From assembly GCA_024280945.1 (NCBI GenBank), contig JAMXLO010000130.1:1-64000 (forward strand): a stretch of DNA of 64,000 nt. Direction: 5' to 3'. This stretch comes from Acetobacteraceae bacterium. Lineage in GTDB: Bacteria > Pseudomonadota > Alphaproteobacteria > Acetobacterales > Acetobacteraceae. The position numbers and the translations under genes are program-made. This document shows positions 7,658 to 16,789 of this stretch, one piece after another. The notes beneath the pieces are model-generated. The model made no database searches and was not told the DNA's origin. It saw nothing but the letters and a program-made list of their open reading frames with translations. Each line of letters begins with the position of its first letter. Within the stretch, counting starts at the first letter, position 1.

Positions 7658-10069
7658 ATGGCGCGCGACGAGATGGTGGATGGCAAAGGCGGCCTGCGCC
7701 CGCAATGGCGCAGCCTTCTTGGCGTACTCGCCGGCCTTGGCCACGCCGAACTCGCCGATCGTGCCAGGCGACTGGAACGGGTGATGCAAGACGACGGCGT
7801 CGCGAGCCTGTTGCCGGGCTCGCCGCCTGATCCGTGGCGGTTCGATCCGATCCCGCTGCCGCTGAGCCAGACCGAATTCCTGACGCTCCAAGCCGGACTC
7901 GTGCAGCGGGCACGATTGCTCGATGCGATGCTCACGGATCTCTACGGCGATCAGAAAATGCTGTCGCAGGGCGCGCTGCCGCCGGCGCTGGTGTACGCCA
8001 ATCCTGACTTTCTGCGCCCGTGTCGTCACGCTGGCCTTGGGTCGCTGCACTGCTATGCGGCGGATCTGCTGCGGACCGAAGATGGTGCGTGGAACGTGCT
8101 GGCTGATCGCACCGGGCTGGCCGATGGCCTGGCACACGTGCTGCAGAACAGGCGACAGCTGGGGCGGGTCATACCTGAACTGTTCGCATCGCAGTTGCTC
8201 TGCAATCTCGACCCGTTCGTGGAACTCTGCATGGACGCGCTGCGGCGAGCAGCCGGTAGTGCGAGAGCCGCGCTGCTGACCCCGGGGCACGACGATCCCG
8301 CGTGGTACAGCCATGTTCTGCTGGCACGCGAGCTGTCCTGCGTGCTGGTTGAAGGCGGCGACCTGACCGTGCGGGACGGTGGCCTGTTCCTGAAGACATT
8401 GCGTGGTCTGCAGCCGATCGGCGCGTTGCTGCGCGGAATTCCTGGGCGCTCGATCGATCCGCTGGAACTTGAGCCTGATGGTCTCGGTGTGCCCGGGCTG
8501 CTTGCGGTTGCTCGTCATGCGGTGCGCATTCTCAACAGTCCGGGCAGCGAGTTGGTAGAGGCGCCAGGGTTCAGCGCTTTCCTGCCTGATCTCGCGCGTC
8601 GGCTGCTTGGCGAAACGCTCCAATTGCCCAGCGTACCGACCGTCTGGCTTGGCACCACGGACAGACCGTTCGGCTGGCAGGCGATCCCGGCATTCGCGCC
8701 GTCATGGCGACCGGCTTCACCGGAGGAGGTTGCGGCCGCACCTTGGCGCTATGTCGCCCGCACTGTGGTCGAGCCGTCAGTTGCGCCTTGTCTGTCAGGC
8801 GATGGTCTTGTGCCGCGCCCAATACTGGTCCGCATGTTCCTGATGCGCGATCGTGGTGTCTGGCACGCCTTGCCGGGCGGCCTCGGCTGCGTTCTGTTCG
8901 ATGCGCTTCAGACTTGGCCTGATCAGGGATCGTTGCTCGCGAAAGATGTCTGGGTGTTGGCCGAAAATCCGGCCGCCATCGAGGGACCACCGCCCTTCCG
9001 GGCGGCGCCACTGGCGATCCGGCGCACGGCCGGCGACATGCCGAGTAGGGTGGCAGACAATTTCTTCTGGCGCGGTCGCTATCTTGAGCGGCTGGAAGGT
9101 GCAGCGCGACTGCTATGCCTGACCATCGGTCGGCTGAGCGGCCCTGCCCCCACGCCGCACGAGGTGGCAGAACTCGACGTGCTGATCGCATGCCTTGCCC
9201 AAGCCGGGCTCGTGAACGCCGATGCGGTTGCCGGCCTGGGCACCACGGCTCTCAGCCATGCCTTGCTGCGTGCGGCAGGCTCCTGGGGAGCGGTACACGC
9301 GCTGCTTGGGCAGGTGTCACGGCTCACCGGGCTGTTGCGCGACCAGCTGACGTCGGAGATGCACGCGGTCACGGCCCGCGGTATGCGCGAGGTCGAGGAG
9401 GCTCTGAAACGTATTCCTGGACCGGCCGACGGCCAGGCGCTGGATGCCGCATCTCGCGCTATGTCGCGGGTGCTGGGATTTGCGGCGGCGCTGTCCGGGT
9501 TGACGGCAGAGAACATGGTGCGGGGCGGCGGGCGGCTGTTTCTGGACCTGGGTCGTCGGGTAGAGCGGGCCCAGGCGATTGCTGACCAGATCGCCTGCGC
9601 GCTGGAGTTCCCAGGCGCGGCACGGCAGCCCGCACGAGTGGAGCACGGGCTGCGGCTGGCGCTGGAGTTGTGCGATTCCTCGATCACTTACCGCAGCCGG
9701 TACCTGTCGGTTCTGCAGCCGGCTCCCGCGCTCGATCTGCTGCTTGCGGACGAAGGCAATCCGCGCGGATTGGCGTTTCAGCTTGCGGCGATACGCAGTC
9801 TATTGAGCGAAATCGGCAGCGGAGCCGATACGTCGCTGGCGGCAATCGCCACCACTTTGCTCGACGAACCGGCGTCAATGGTGCGAACCCTGAGTGAGGC
9901 CGCCGATCAGTCCGTTGCGGCATTGTTTCTGCCGGCGCGCCTGCGCTCGCTGCGCGATGCCGTAGCGGAATTATGCGAGCGTGTGTCGCGCCGCTACTTC
10001 GCGCTGCTGCCGACCGCGCGTGCCGTCGGGATCGAAGTGCCGTCGCGGTCACTGCGCGGGGCCGCTTGA
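7658..10069 (+). CDS. Fused circularly permuted ATP-grasp / Alpha-E domain protein
   Basis: An 803-residue fusion of two domains usually encoded by adjacent genes. Residues about 30-455 form a circularly permuted ATP-grasp domain (DUF404/DUF407 type), with signatures LLDAMLTDLYGDQKML, SLHCYAADLLR, NVLADRT and HVLLARELSCVLVEGGDLTV. Residues about 460-795 form the helical Alpha-E domain (DUF403), opening MPSRVADNFFWRGRYLERLE. ATP-grasp proteins of this group are predicted peptide or amide ligases; the product is unknown. Its stop overlaps the TTG start of a transglutaminase-like gene, the third member of this conserved set. An ATG five codons further in is also possible. Confidence 0.85.
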   Translation: MARDEMVDGKGGLRPQWRSLLGVLAGLGHAELADRARRLERVMQDDGVASLLPGSPPDPWRFDPIPLPLSQTEFLTLQAGLVQRARLLDAMLTDLYGDQKMLSQGALPPALVYANPDFLRPCRHAGLGSLHCYAADLLRTEDGAWNVLADRTGLADGLAHVLQNRRQLGRVIPELFASQLLCNLDPFVELCMDALRRAAGSARAALLTPGHDDPAWYSHVLLARELSCVLVEGGDLTVRDGGLFLKTLRGLQPIGALLRGIPGRSIDPLELEPDGLGVPGLLAVARHAVRILNSPGSELVEAPGFSAFLPDLARRLLGETLQLPSVPTVWLGTTDRPFGWQAIPAFAPSWRPASPEEVAAAPWRYVARTVVEPSVAPCLSGDGLVPRPILVRMFLMRDRGVWHALPGGLGCVLFDALQTWPDQGSLLAKDVWVLAENPAAIEGPPPFRAAPLAIRRTAGDMPSRVADNFFWRGRYLERLEGAARLLCLTIGRLSGPAPTPHEVAELDVLIACLAQAGLVNADAVAGLGTTALSHALLRAAGSWGAVHALLGQVSRLTGLLRDQLTSEMHAVTARGMREVEEALKRIPGPADGQALDAASRAMSRVLGFAAALSGLTAENMVRGGGRLFLDLGRRVERAQAIADQIACALEFPGAARQPARVEHGLRLALELCDSSITYRSRYLSVLQPAPALDLLLADEGNPRGLAFQLAAIRSLLSEIGSGADTSLAAIATTLLDEPASMVRTLSEAADQSVAALFLPARLRSLRDAVAELCERVSRRYFALLPTARAVGIEVPSRSLRGAA

Positions 10070-10920
10070 TATACCGCGTGCGGCATGTGACCCGGTACGA
10101 CTACCAGACGCCTGTCGATCTTGGCGCACATCTTGCGCATCTGCGACCGCGCGCGTTGCCGCACCAGAAGGTGTTGCGGGCTGGCGTGCATGCTGCCCCG
10201 GCCGTGTCATGGCGGCGCGAAGGCACGGACCATTTCGGCAACGAGGTCACCTGGCTGTTCCTCGATGTGGTGCATGCGGCCTTCCAGGTGACGGCTGATG
10301 CCACTGTCGATGTGGCGTGCCCCGAGGCGCCGGAGGCCGGTGCAACGGCGCACTGGGAAGAGGTAGCGCGACAGGCCTGGACCGATTGGCAGGTCGCGGA
10401 GTTCCTGTTCGACAGCCCGCATGCGCCCGCTGATCATGCAGCACGTGCCTACGCGTTTGATTGCTTTCCGGCGAGGCGCCCGGTGCTCGACGCCCTGCTT
10501 GATCTCAGTGCGAGAATTCACCGGGACTTCACATTTCGCGCCGGCGTCACTTCAACCAGCACGCGGATCAGCGAGGTGCTGCGGCGGCGCGAAGGCGTGT
10601 GCCAGGACTTCACCCATCTCATGATCAGCGCGCTGCGCAGTTTCGGGCTGCCGGCGCGATACGTCTCTGGTTACGTCCGCACGCGCCCGACGCGCGCACG
10701 ACTTGGTGCCGACCAGTCGCATGCCTGGGTCAGCTGCTGGCTCGGTCCTGCGCATGGCTGGTTGGACGTTGATCCTACCAACGGGATCGTTGTGCGAGAT
10801 GAACACGTGGTGCTTGGCTGGGGGCGTGACTTCGGTGACGTCACCCCGTTGCGTGGGGTGATTTTGGGTGGCGGCGAGCAGACGCTGTCGGTGGAGGTGG
10901 TGCTGGAGGAAGCGACGTAG
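10066..10920 (+). CDS. Transglutaminase-like cysteine protease-fold protein
   Basis: 284 residues with the bacterial transglutaminase-like N-terminal region (YRVRHVTRYDYQTPVDLGAH) followed by a transglutaminase/protease core. The catalytic triad is visible as Cys in RREGVCQDFTHL, His in GADQSHAWVSCW and Asp in WLDVDPTNG. The TTG start overlaps the TGA of the ATP-grasp/Alpha-E gene (TTGA), so translation is probably coupled. A longer in-frame reading to 9973 overlaps the upstream gene and is not needed. The set is thought to make and cut or cross-link a peptide or amide, but the substrate is not established. Confidence 0.87.
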   Translation: MIYRVRHVTRYDYQTPVDLGAHLAHLRPRALPHQKVLRAGVHAAPAVSWRREGTDHFGNEVTWLFLDVVHAAFQVTADATVDVACPEAPEAGATAHWEEVARQAWTDWQVAEFLFDSPHAPADHAARAYAFDCFPARRPVLDALLDLSARIHRDFTFRAGVTSTSTRISEVLRRREGVCQDFTHLMISALRSFGLPARYVSGYVRTRPTRARLGADQSHAWVSCWLGPAHGWLDVDPTNGIVVRDEHVVLGWGRDFGDVTPLRGVILGGGEQTLSVEVVLEEAT

Positions 10921-10944
10921 CACCGGCCAGTCTGCGATGCTGGG

Positions 10945-11712
10945 TTACGAAAACCGGGAAAAGTCCGGCTTGCGCTTCTCGATGAATGCCTGGAACGCTT
11001 CGGCAGCCTCCGGCGACACGAGGCGTTCACGGAACAGCGCCAGTTCCTCTTCGATGCGCGCGGTGACATCGGTTGTGCCATGTCGCATGAGCCGCTTGGT
11101 CAGGCGCAGTGCCTGGGGCGGCAGCGCCGCGAGTTGGCGCGCGACGCCGCGTGCTGTCTCCATCAGTTCCGTATCGTCAACCACCCGGTTGACGAAGCCC
11201 CATTCCAGTGCTGTCGCGGCATCCATGGGCTCGCCGAGTAGCAGCAACGCGCTGGCGCGCTGATGGCCGAGGAGACGTGGGAACAGCAGCGAACTGCCCG
11301 CCTCCGGCACCAGGCCAAGGCTGGTGAACGGCATCACGAACCGTGCTGAACGAGCGGCGACGATGAGGTCGCAATGCATCAGCATTGTGGTGCCGACGCC
11401 GATGGCGGCGCCGTTCACCGCAGCGATCAGCGGCTTCTGCATTGCCGAGAGCGTGGGGAGAAACCGCGAGGAGGAACTCTCTGTGTTGCCGGTGGCGCGT
11501 GCCTGGAAGTCGGCGATGTCGTTGCCCGACGTGAAGGTATCGCCGGTGCCGGTCAGCAGAGCCACGTGCAGCGTCGGATCGGCATCGACCCGGATGAAAG
11601 CGTCGGCCACCGCGTCGTACATGGCCCGCGTGAGGGCATTCTTCTTTTCTGGCCTGTTCAGGCGGATTTCCAGCACCGCGTCGGTGCGCGCAATGACGAC
11701 GGTGTCCGTCAC
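10945..11712 (-). CDS. Enoyl-CoA hydratase/isomerase family protein
   Basis: Crotonase-fold protein of 255 residues. Family features are EIRLNRPEKKNALTRAMY near the N-terminus, the CoA oxyanion-hole segment GTGDTFTSGNDIADF and KPLIAAVNGAAIGVGTTML, and FVMPFTSLGLVPEAGSSLLF with the acidic residue expected at the active site. The GTG start overlaps the stop of speE (GTGA), so it is the last gene of the speD-speE unit. The chemistry (hydratase, isomerase or other) cannot be settled from sequence; no fatty-acid oxidation partners are adjacent. Confidence 0.87.
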   Translation of the reverse strand: MTDTVVIARTDAVLEIRLNRPEKKNALTRAMYDAVADAFIRVDADPTLHVALLTGTGDTFTSGNDIADFQARATGNTESSSSRFLPTLSAMQKPLIAAVNGAAIGVGTTMLMHCDLIVAARSARFVMPFTSLGLVPEAGSSLLFPRLLGHQRASALLLLGEPMDAATALEWGFVNRVVDDTELMETARGVARQLAALPPQALRLTKRLMRHGTTDVTARIEEELALFRERLVSPEAAEAFQAFIEKRKPDFSRFS

Positions 11713-12596
11713 GCGTGGTCGCCGGCGGCTGACATCGGGAGGTGCCCGGCGATATAGGGCGGCAGATTGAAGGCACCGACATGGATGTCCGGCGTCCAGT
11801 AGCGCGTCGTGCCGAGGATGCCGGATGCGTCGGCACGTGCGTGTATCGTATCGACACTTGCCTGCGTGAGCGAGGCGTCCTTCGCGGCCCAACCGAGCGT
11901 CATGAAGCCGCCGACATAGGTCGGCACCGCGGCGACGTAGGCGGTCACGTGCGGGAAGAACTTTGCCCGCCGCGCGCTGGTTTCGCGCAGTTCGCCGGCC
12001 TGCATGAATGGCACGCCGCATTGGTTCACCACCAGGCCGCGCGCGGTGAGAATTCGCGCGGAGTTGGCATAGAACTCGTCGGTGAACAGCACTTCGCCGA
12101 CACCGATCGGGTCGGTGGAATCGACGATGATCACGTCGAATGCCGCGTCCGGCGCGCGCTTCACGTAGTCGATGCCGTCACCCACGATCACCTCGGCACG
12201 CGGATCGTTCCACGCATCGCCGCCGATCTTTGGCAGGAACTGCTTCGCCAGGCGGATCACCTCGCCGTCAATCTCGACCATCACCGCACGCTTCACGCCG
12301 CGATGCTGCAAAACGCGGCGCAACACCCCGCCATCACCGGCGCCGATGATCAGCACGTTCGCCGCCGCGCCATGGGCCACCAGCGGCACGTGGGTCAGCA
12401 TTTCCTGGTAGACGAACTCGTCGCGCTCGGTGATCTGTATCACCCCGTCCAGCACCATGACGCGGCCGTGCGAGAAGCTCTCGAACAGCACGATATCCTG
12501 GAACGCGCTCCGCACGCGCGCCAGCTCGCGCTTCACCAGGAAACGCTGGCCCCAATCGGCGTACAGCGTTTCGTTGATCCAGCTATCGGTCGCCAC
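11709..12596 (-). CDS. speE: Polyamine aminopropyltransferase (spermidine synthase)
   Basis: Transfers an aminopropyl group from decarboxylated S-adenosylmethionine to putrescine, forming spermidine. The 295 residues carry the nucleotide site ANVLIIGAGDGGVLRRVL and the catalytic aspartate region DVIIVDSTDPIG. The N-terminal beta domain (WINETLYADWGQRFLVKREL, GRVMVLDGVIQITERDEFVY) is complete. It follows speD by one base and is coupled to an enoyl-CoA hydratase-like gene, so the decarboxylase and transferase come from one transcript. Confidence 0.95.
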   Translation of the reverse strand: MATDSWINETLYADWGQRFLVKRELARVRSAFQDIVLFESFSHGRVMVLDGVIQITERDEFVYQEMLTHVPLVAHGAAANVLIIGAGDGGVLRRVLQHRGVKRAVMVEIDGEVIRLAKQFLPKIGGDAWNDPRAEVIVGDGIDYVKRAPDAAFDVIIVDSTDPIGVGEVLFTDEFYANSARILTARGLVVNQCGVPFMQAGELRETSARRAKFFPHVTAYVAAVPTYVGGFMTLGWAAKDASLTQASVDTIHARADASGILGTTRYWTPDIHVGAFNLPPYIAGHLPMSAAGDHA

Positions 12597-12597
12597 G

Positions 12598-13026
12598 TCA
12601 GGCGATCAGGCCGCGTCGCTGTTCCGACAGCAGGATCGACCGGGGTGCGAAGACCTCCTTCAGCACCGGCAACGAATGGTAGGGATTGCAGCTGCCGCAC
12701 ATGAAGATGTCGACCGCGGCGAAGTTGCGCTCCGGCCACGTATGGATCGATATGTGGCTTTCGGCCAGCACCAGGACGCCGCTCACGCCGCCGTCGGGTC
12801 CGAAATGGTGGAAGTGGCTGTGCAGGATCGTCGCGTTGGCCGCTTCCGCGGCGTCGCGCAGTGCACGATCGATCAACTCGGGATCGGTGAGATTGCTCGC
12901 TTCCCACAGATCCAGAAGCAGATGTGTGCCGGCGAACTTCACGCCGTCCTTTTCGACGAAATAGTCCTTCTGCTCGACTTCGCGCGGAGCGTCGGAGACC
13001 ATCCCCAGTGGGCTGAGTGCGTCCAT
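12598..13026 (-). CDS. speD: S-adenosylmethionine decarboxylase proenzyme
   Basis: Pyruvoyl-dependent enzyme that supplies decarboxylated AdoMet to SpeE. The 142-residue proenzyme is of the short prokaryotic class. The self-cleavage site is intact: LAES-HISIHTWPE, with cleavage between E89 and S90 so that Ser90 becomes the pyruvoyl group. FAGTHLLLDLW and the cysteine-containing FMCGSCNP are the other family marks. The start MDALSPLG was chosen over an upstream in-frame start at 13083 because the earlier residues do not fit the family. Confidence 0.94.
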   Translation of the reverse strand: MDALSPLGMVSDAPREVEQKDYFVEKDGVKFAGTHLLLDLWEASNLTDPELIDRALRDAAEAANATILHSHFHHFGPDGGVSGVLVLAESHISIHTWPERNFAAVDIFMCGSCNPYHSLPVLKEVFAPRSILLSEQRRGLIA

Positions 13027-13172
13027 TGCGTACCCTGTTCCTACCAGCAGACGGCCTGTTGAACGGACGCATCCCGCGTCCATTCCCTCGGGCCAAGGTG
13101 GCGGAAGATGGGGAAAGGGGAGCCGGCATGCAAGAGGCCAGATTTGTCGAGGCCCGATCGGACCCTACGGCG

Positions 13173-16166
13173 TCACTCCGGGGGCGGCTGCAACGCCTTC
13201 AGCTGCCCCGGCAGACGGCCCGCCAGAGTCGCTTCCTGGCCGGAGCGTTTGAGGTCGGCAGTGCTGCGCACAGGGTCTGCGGTGAGCAGCCGGAACATGT
13301 CGGCCAATGGACCTGTATCCATCCGAGGCCCCTCGTGCTCACGGAGCACCGCAAGCGCCGCGTCATCACCCGCCCGAGCGGCAGCGGTCGCAAGGCGCAG
13401 CAATGCCCGGCGTTGGACGTCGTTCAGCTTCCCCGTGGGGGGCACGATCCGCGCGACGTAGGCGGCGAGCGCCTTTTGTGCCGCGGGCCAGTCGTTTGCG
13501 TGCTCCAGGATGGTTGCCCGAGCCTCATCTGCCGCCGCGTTGTCTTGCCCGTTCAGAGCGGCGAGCGCCCGCTCCGTGTCGCCGCGGCGCGCGTTGGCCT
13601 CGGCTGCCAGCAGGGTGCGATGTCGGGCGAGTTCGTCGGGCAGGTCCGGAGCGGCGGAGGCATCGAGTGCCGCAAGCGCTTCCGCCGGGTCGTTCTCTCG
13701 CAGCCGCATGGCGGCCAGCCGGGCACCGAATCCGGCCCGCGCCGCGGGAGCGTTGCTTGTCCGCATCAGTTTCTCGAGCACCGGGCCGGCGCGCCTGGGC
13801 AGGTCGAGCGCCAGCAGACGATCCGCCAATCTCGCCTGGAGAGCTTCCCCGTCCTGGCCGGTGGGAAGCAGGTCGGCATTTTCCTCGACCAGCGCCACCA
13901 GATCCATTGGCGGCAGTGTGCCCAATGCGTCGCCACGCAGCAGTGCCGTAAACATGTCGTGCAACTCGCCACGGATGGTCGCCTTTTGCTCGGGGAACAG
14001 CGCCTCGGTGTCCCGCAGCAGGTTGAGGGCAGGCCGCCAATTCCCGCTGCGGGCCTGCAGTTCGGCCAGACGCTCGCGCAGCGCGCGCTCCTGCTCGTCA
14101 CCGCGCCACGTATAGAGCAGCCGCTCCAGTTGATCGGCCGCCTGGGGGGCGCTGATGGCGCCCGTCGCCAGGCGCACCTCGACGGCGCGCATAGCTGCAC
14201 GGGCGTGCACCGACTGGTCCCGCGATTGGTCCAGCCGGTCGTATGCGGCCAGCGCTGCTTCGTTATCGTGCCGTGCTTCGGCAAGCATCGCACGCGCCAG
14301 GTCGAGTGATGCGTCGTTGGGTCGCGCGGCAAGCAATACTGCCGCCGTGGCCGTCTCGCCGCCGATAACCAGCGTTTCGGCGACCAAAGGAAGCAGGCGG
14401 TTCCGCATTTCCGCGGGCATGGACAGTGCCAGGGGCGCGGTAGCGCCAAAGGTGGCAGCTGCCTCCGCGGAACCGGGCTGCAGCTCGGCAAGCCGCACTG
14501 CACGCCAGAACACGACGTCATCGGCGGCCGGAAGCGCCGGGTCAGTGAGCGCGCGTGCCTCTTCAGGCCGGTGCGCCAGCAATGCAGCGATCGATGCCAA
14601 TGCTGCGGTCTTCTGCGAAGCAGCCAGATGAGGATCGTCGGTCGCGGCAAGGCGCAGGACGGCCCCGGCCTCCGCGCCAAGTCCGAGCGCCATCATTGTG
14701 CGAGCCACCAGCTCACGGCCCGGACCGCGCGTCAACACGGGCGTCGCTACAGTCGCCTGCATTTCCTTGCTCAGCCGATCAAGCAGGGCTTCATCAGGCT
14801 GGCTCGGGAAATCCACTAGTCTCGTCAGGCCGACCGAATGTGCGAGCTGGTCGCCGACGTCGGACGCTGGCGATAGCGCGTTGGCGCCGGTCACAACGAA
14901 TCCTGGAGCGGTCGGTCGCAGCCCGATGGTGTCGGCTTTCGGTTCCACCGCGACGCCCTGCCAGCTCGACAGCAAGATGAATTCCGCTGTGCGGCGCCGC
15001 ACGGGGACGCCTTGTCCGCTACTTCGTTGAGTGCCGACGAGCAGAGTGGTGCCGCTGTCCGGATCGACGATGCTGACGACCGCACCCGGGGTCGCGGCCG
15101 ATAGCGACAGACGGTCGTCCGCCACCGTCGCCTGGATCGGCCGCAGCGGCAGTTCCTGGGGACCGGCGGCAATGCGCCACGTATCCCCCACGCGCGAGGA
15201 TGCCAACGTTATGCCGGGATCGAGCGGCAAGCGGATCACCGTTGCGGTCGGCAGCGTCTGCACGATCGCCGAGCCGAATACAGGGTCGTCGCGCAGCGGG
15301 GCCAGATCGATGGTCCGTGACTTGTCCAACACGATAAGAGCGGCGTTACTCATCCGGAACACGGCCAGCCCGAGCTGCGGATCAGCCTTTATGTCCAGCG
15401 CGCCGTCGGCGGCATTGTCTGACACGTCCTCGGGCTGAGGCTTCTCGGTGGAGACAGCACTTTGAGGCGGCGAGGCAGGCGCCGCATCTGGCTGTTGCGG
15501 CACGGGCTGTGCGCCAATCTGTGGCGTACCCGCAGCCGCCGGCTTTGGTGCACTCGCAAGCTGCTCCTGTTCGGGCGCAATGACATTTGCAGGTGGAGCT
15601 GAGGCGGGAGCCCCGTCCGCGGTGTTGGCTGAGCTGGTCCGCCTGGTCGTGTCCGGCGTCGCCGCGCCTGGCGTTGGCGGAGGCGGTTTTCCAGCCTCCG
15701 GCTGCGCAGGCTGCGATTTCGCCGTCTCCGGCTTGATCGGCTGCGCATTGGCTTGGGCCGGTTTCGCAGCGTCTGGCTTGCGGGAGACCGCGGCTGGTGT
15801 TGCAGACGCTGCCGGTGGTGTCGCGGGATCCCGCACGTCGATGACGAGGAGGTCGCCGTACCGCCAGTCGTGCAACACCGTGCCCGGTGCCACATCGAGC
15901 GTGGCCCGTCCTGTACCGCCGTTGATGCCGATAACGTTATGCGGGATCGCATTGGCGGGGCCAATCTTCAGGTCGCTGCCGAACTGGATGACCACGTGCT
16001 GATCCTGCTGGGTCAGGTGATACTCGGTCCGCGGCGGCAGGGCGAAGGTGACACGGCCGTAGCCGTCGTGGCTGCCGACGCGCACAACGACGCTGGAGCC
16101 GTCAGCGAGGGCGCCCGCGGGCAGCAGCAGCGCCGATACGAAAACCCAAAAAGGGCAAGGCTTCAT
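13173..16166 (-). CDS. Large exported repeat protein of the motility operon (997 aa)
   Basis: Exported protein of unknown function, last gene of the fliL-fliM-motE-cheY-cheZ operon. Signal peptide MKPCPFWVFVSALLLPAGALA. Residues about 23-112 form an AMIN-like beta domain (VRVGSHDGYGRVTFALP, DWRYGDLLVIDVRDP). Then comes a long Pro/Ala/Gln-rich linker (about 113-260), a second beta-rich part (about 265-430), and a C-terminal half of TPR-like helical repeats (AMLAEARHDNEAALAAYDRL, ARRGDTERALAALNG). The ATG overlaps the cheZ stop (ATGA). The position and architecture suggest a periplasmic partner of the flagellar motor or envelope; this is inference. Confidence 0.75.
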   Translation of the reverse strand: MKPCPFWVFVSALLLPAGALADGSSVVVRVGSHDGYGRVTFALPPRTEYHLTQQDQHVVIQFGSDLKIGPANAIPHNVIGINGGTGRATLDVAPGTVLHDWRYGDLLVIDVRDPATPPAASATPAAVSRKPDAAKPAQANAQPIKPETAKSQPAQPEAGKPPPPTPGAATPDTTRRTSSANTADGAPASAPPANVIAPEQEQLASAPKPAAAGTPQIGAQPVPQQPDAAPASPPQSAVSTEKPQPEDVSDNAADGALDIKADPQLGLAVFRMSNAALIVLDKSRTIDLAPLRDDPVFGSAIVQTLPTATVIRLPLDPGITLASSRVGDTWRIAAGPQELPLRPIQATVADDRLSLSAATPGAVVSIVDPDSGTTLLVGTQRSSGQGVPVRRRTAEFILLSSWQGVAVEPKADTIGLRPTAPGFVVTGANALSPASDVGDQLAHSVGLTRLVDFPSQPDEALLDRLSKEMQATVATPVLTRGPGRELVARTMMALGLGAEAGAVLRLAATDDPHLAASQKTAALASIAALLAHRPEEARALTDPALPAADDVVFWRAVRLAELQPGSAEAAATFGATAPLALSMPAEMRNRLLPLVAETLVIGGETATAAVLLAARPNDASLDLARAMLAEARHDNEAALAAYDRLDQSRDQSVHARAAMRAVEVRLATGAISAPQAADQLERLLYTWRGDEQERALRERLAELQARSGNWRPALNLLRDTEALFPEQKATIRGELHDMFTALLRGDALGTLPPMDLVALVEENADLLPTGQDGEALQARLADRLLALDLPRRAGPVLEKLMRTSNAPAARAGFGARLAAMRLRENDPAEALAALDASAAPDLPDELARHRTLLAAEANARRGDTERALAALNGQDNAAADEARATILEHANDWPAAQKALAAYVARIVPPTGKLNDVQRRALLRLATAAARAGDDAALAVLREHEGPRMDTGPLADMFRLLTADPVRSTADLKRSGQEATLAGRLPGQLKALQPPPE

Positions 16167-16789
16167 TCGAAGCTGGCCAGCAGCTTGTCGATGTCCGACT
16201 GATCCATGGCAACGGTGGGATGCTGCGGTCCGTTCAGCAGCGCAGGCTCTGCCGGTTCGACGGTGCCAGCGATCGGTCCCTGGTGTTCGCTGGCGCCGAA
16301 GGTGGCGACGATCTGCGCGACTTTCGCCTCGATCGTCTTCAGCGTTGTGACGACCTTGGTGATGCGCTGGCCGGTGATGTCCTGGAAACTGCACGCCTCG
16401 TAGATCCGGGTGGTTGCATCCTGCAGTTTCGTTGCTGCCTCACCGGTGAGATCGGTCGCCACTTCGTCCAGTGTCTCACAGCTGCTCAGGATGGCATTGG
16501 TCGCAGTCGCGGTGTGCTCGACGATGGCGTCCAACTCGTCAGTGGCAAACGGGATGTGATTGTCAGTGATGTCGTCGACGCGCAACGCGGCGATTTCGGC
16601 CTTGGCGGACGCGATCGTCCGACCCAGCGCCTCGACCTCGGCCAGCACCGATGTCTCCTGCGCCGAGAGGTCCCCGCTCAGCGTCGACAATATGGCGCGC
16701 ACGACGTCGGCCACCAGATCCGGCTCTGTCGCAGGATATCGAAGCCTTATTGCGGCAAGACGGTCCGCCAGCTGGTCTGCATCAGCCAT
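16163..16789 (-). CDS. cheZ: Protein phosphatase CheZ
   Basis: Chemotaxis phosphatase acting on phosphorylated CheY. 208 residues, mostly helical. The catalytic segment ACSFQDITGQRITKVV places Asp at 137 and Gln at 141, matching D143/Q147 of E. coli CheZ. The C-terminal tail MDQSDIDKLLASFE is the short helix that tethers CheY. The start MADADQLADRL was chosen because upstream codons lie inside cheY. It overlaps cheY by eight bases at its start and the 997-residue gene by four bases at its end. Confidence 0.92.
   Translation of the reverse strand: MADADQLADRLAAIRLRYPATEPDLVADVVRAILSTLSGDLSAQETSVLAEVEALGRTIASAKAEIAALRVDDITDNHIPFATDELDAIVEHTATATNAILSSCETLDEVATDLTGEAATKLQDATTRIYEACSFQDITGQRITKVVTTLKTIEAKVAQIVATFGASEHQGPIAGTVEPAEPALLNGPQHPTVAMDQSDIDKLLASFE

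Noticed and set aside
13017-14309. A 430-residue plus-strand frame
   Set aside because: It is antisense to the 997-residue motility gene and reads Arg/Gln/Gly-rich throughout.
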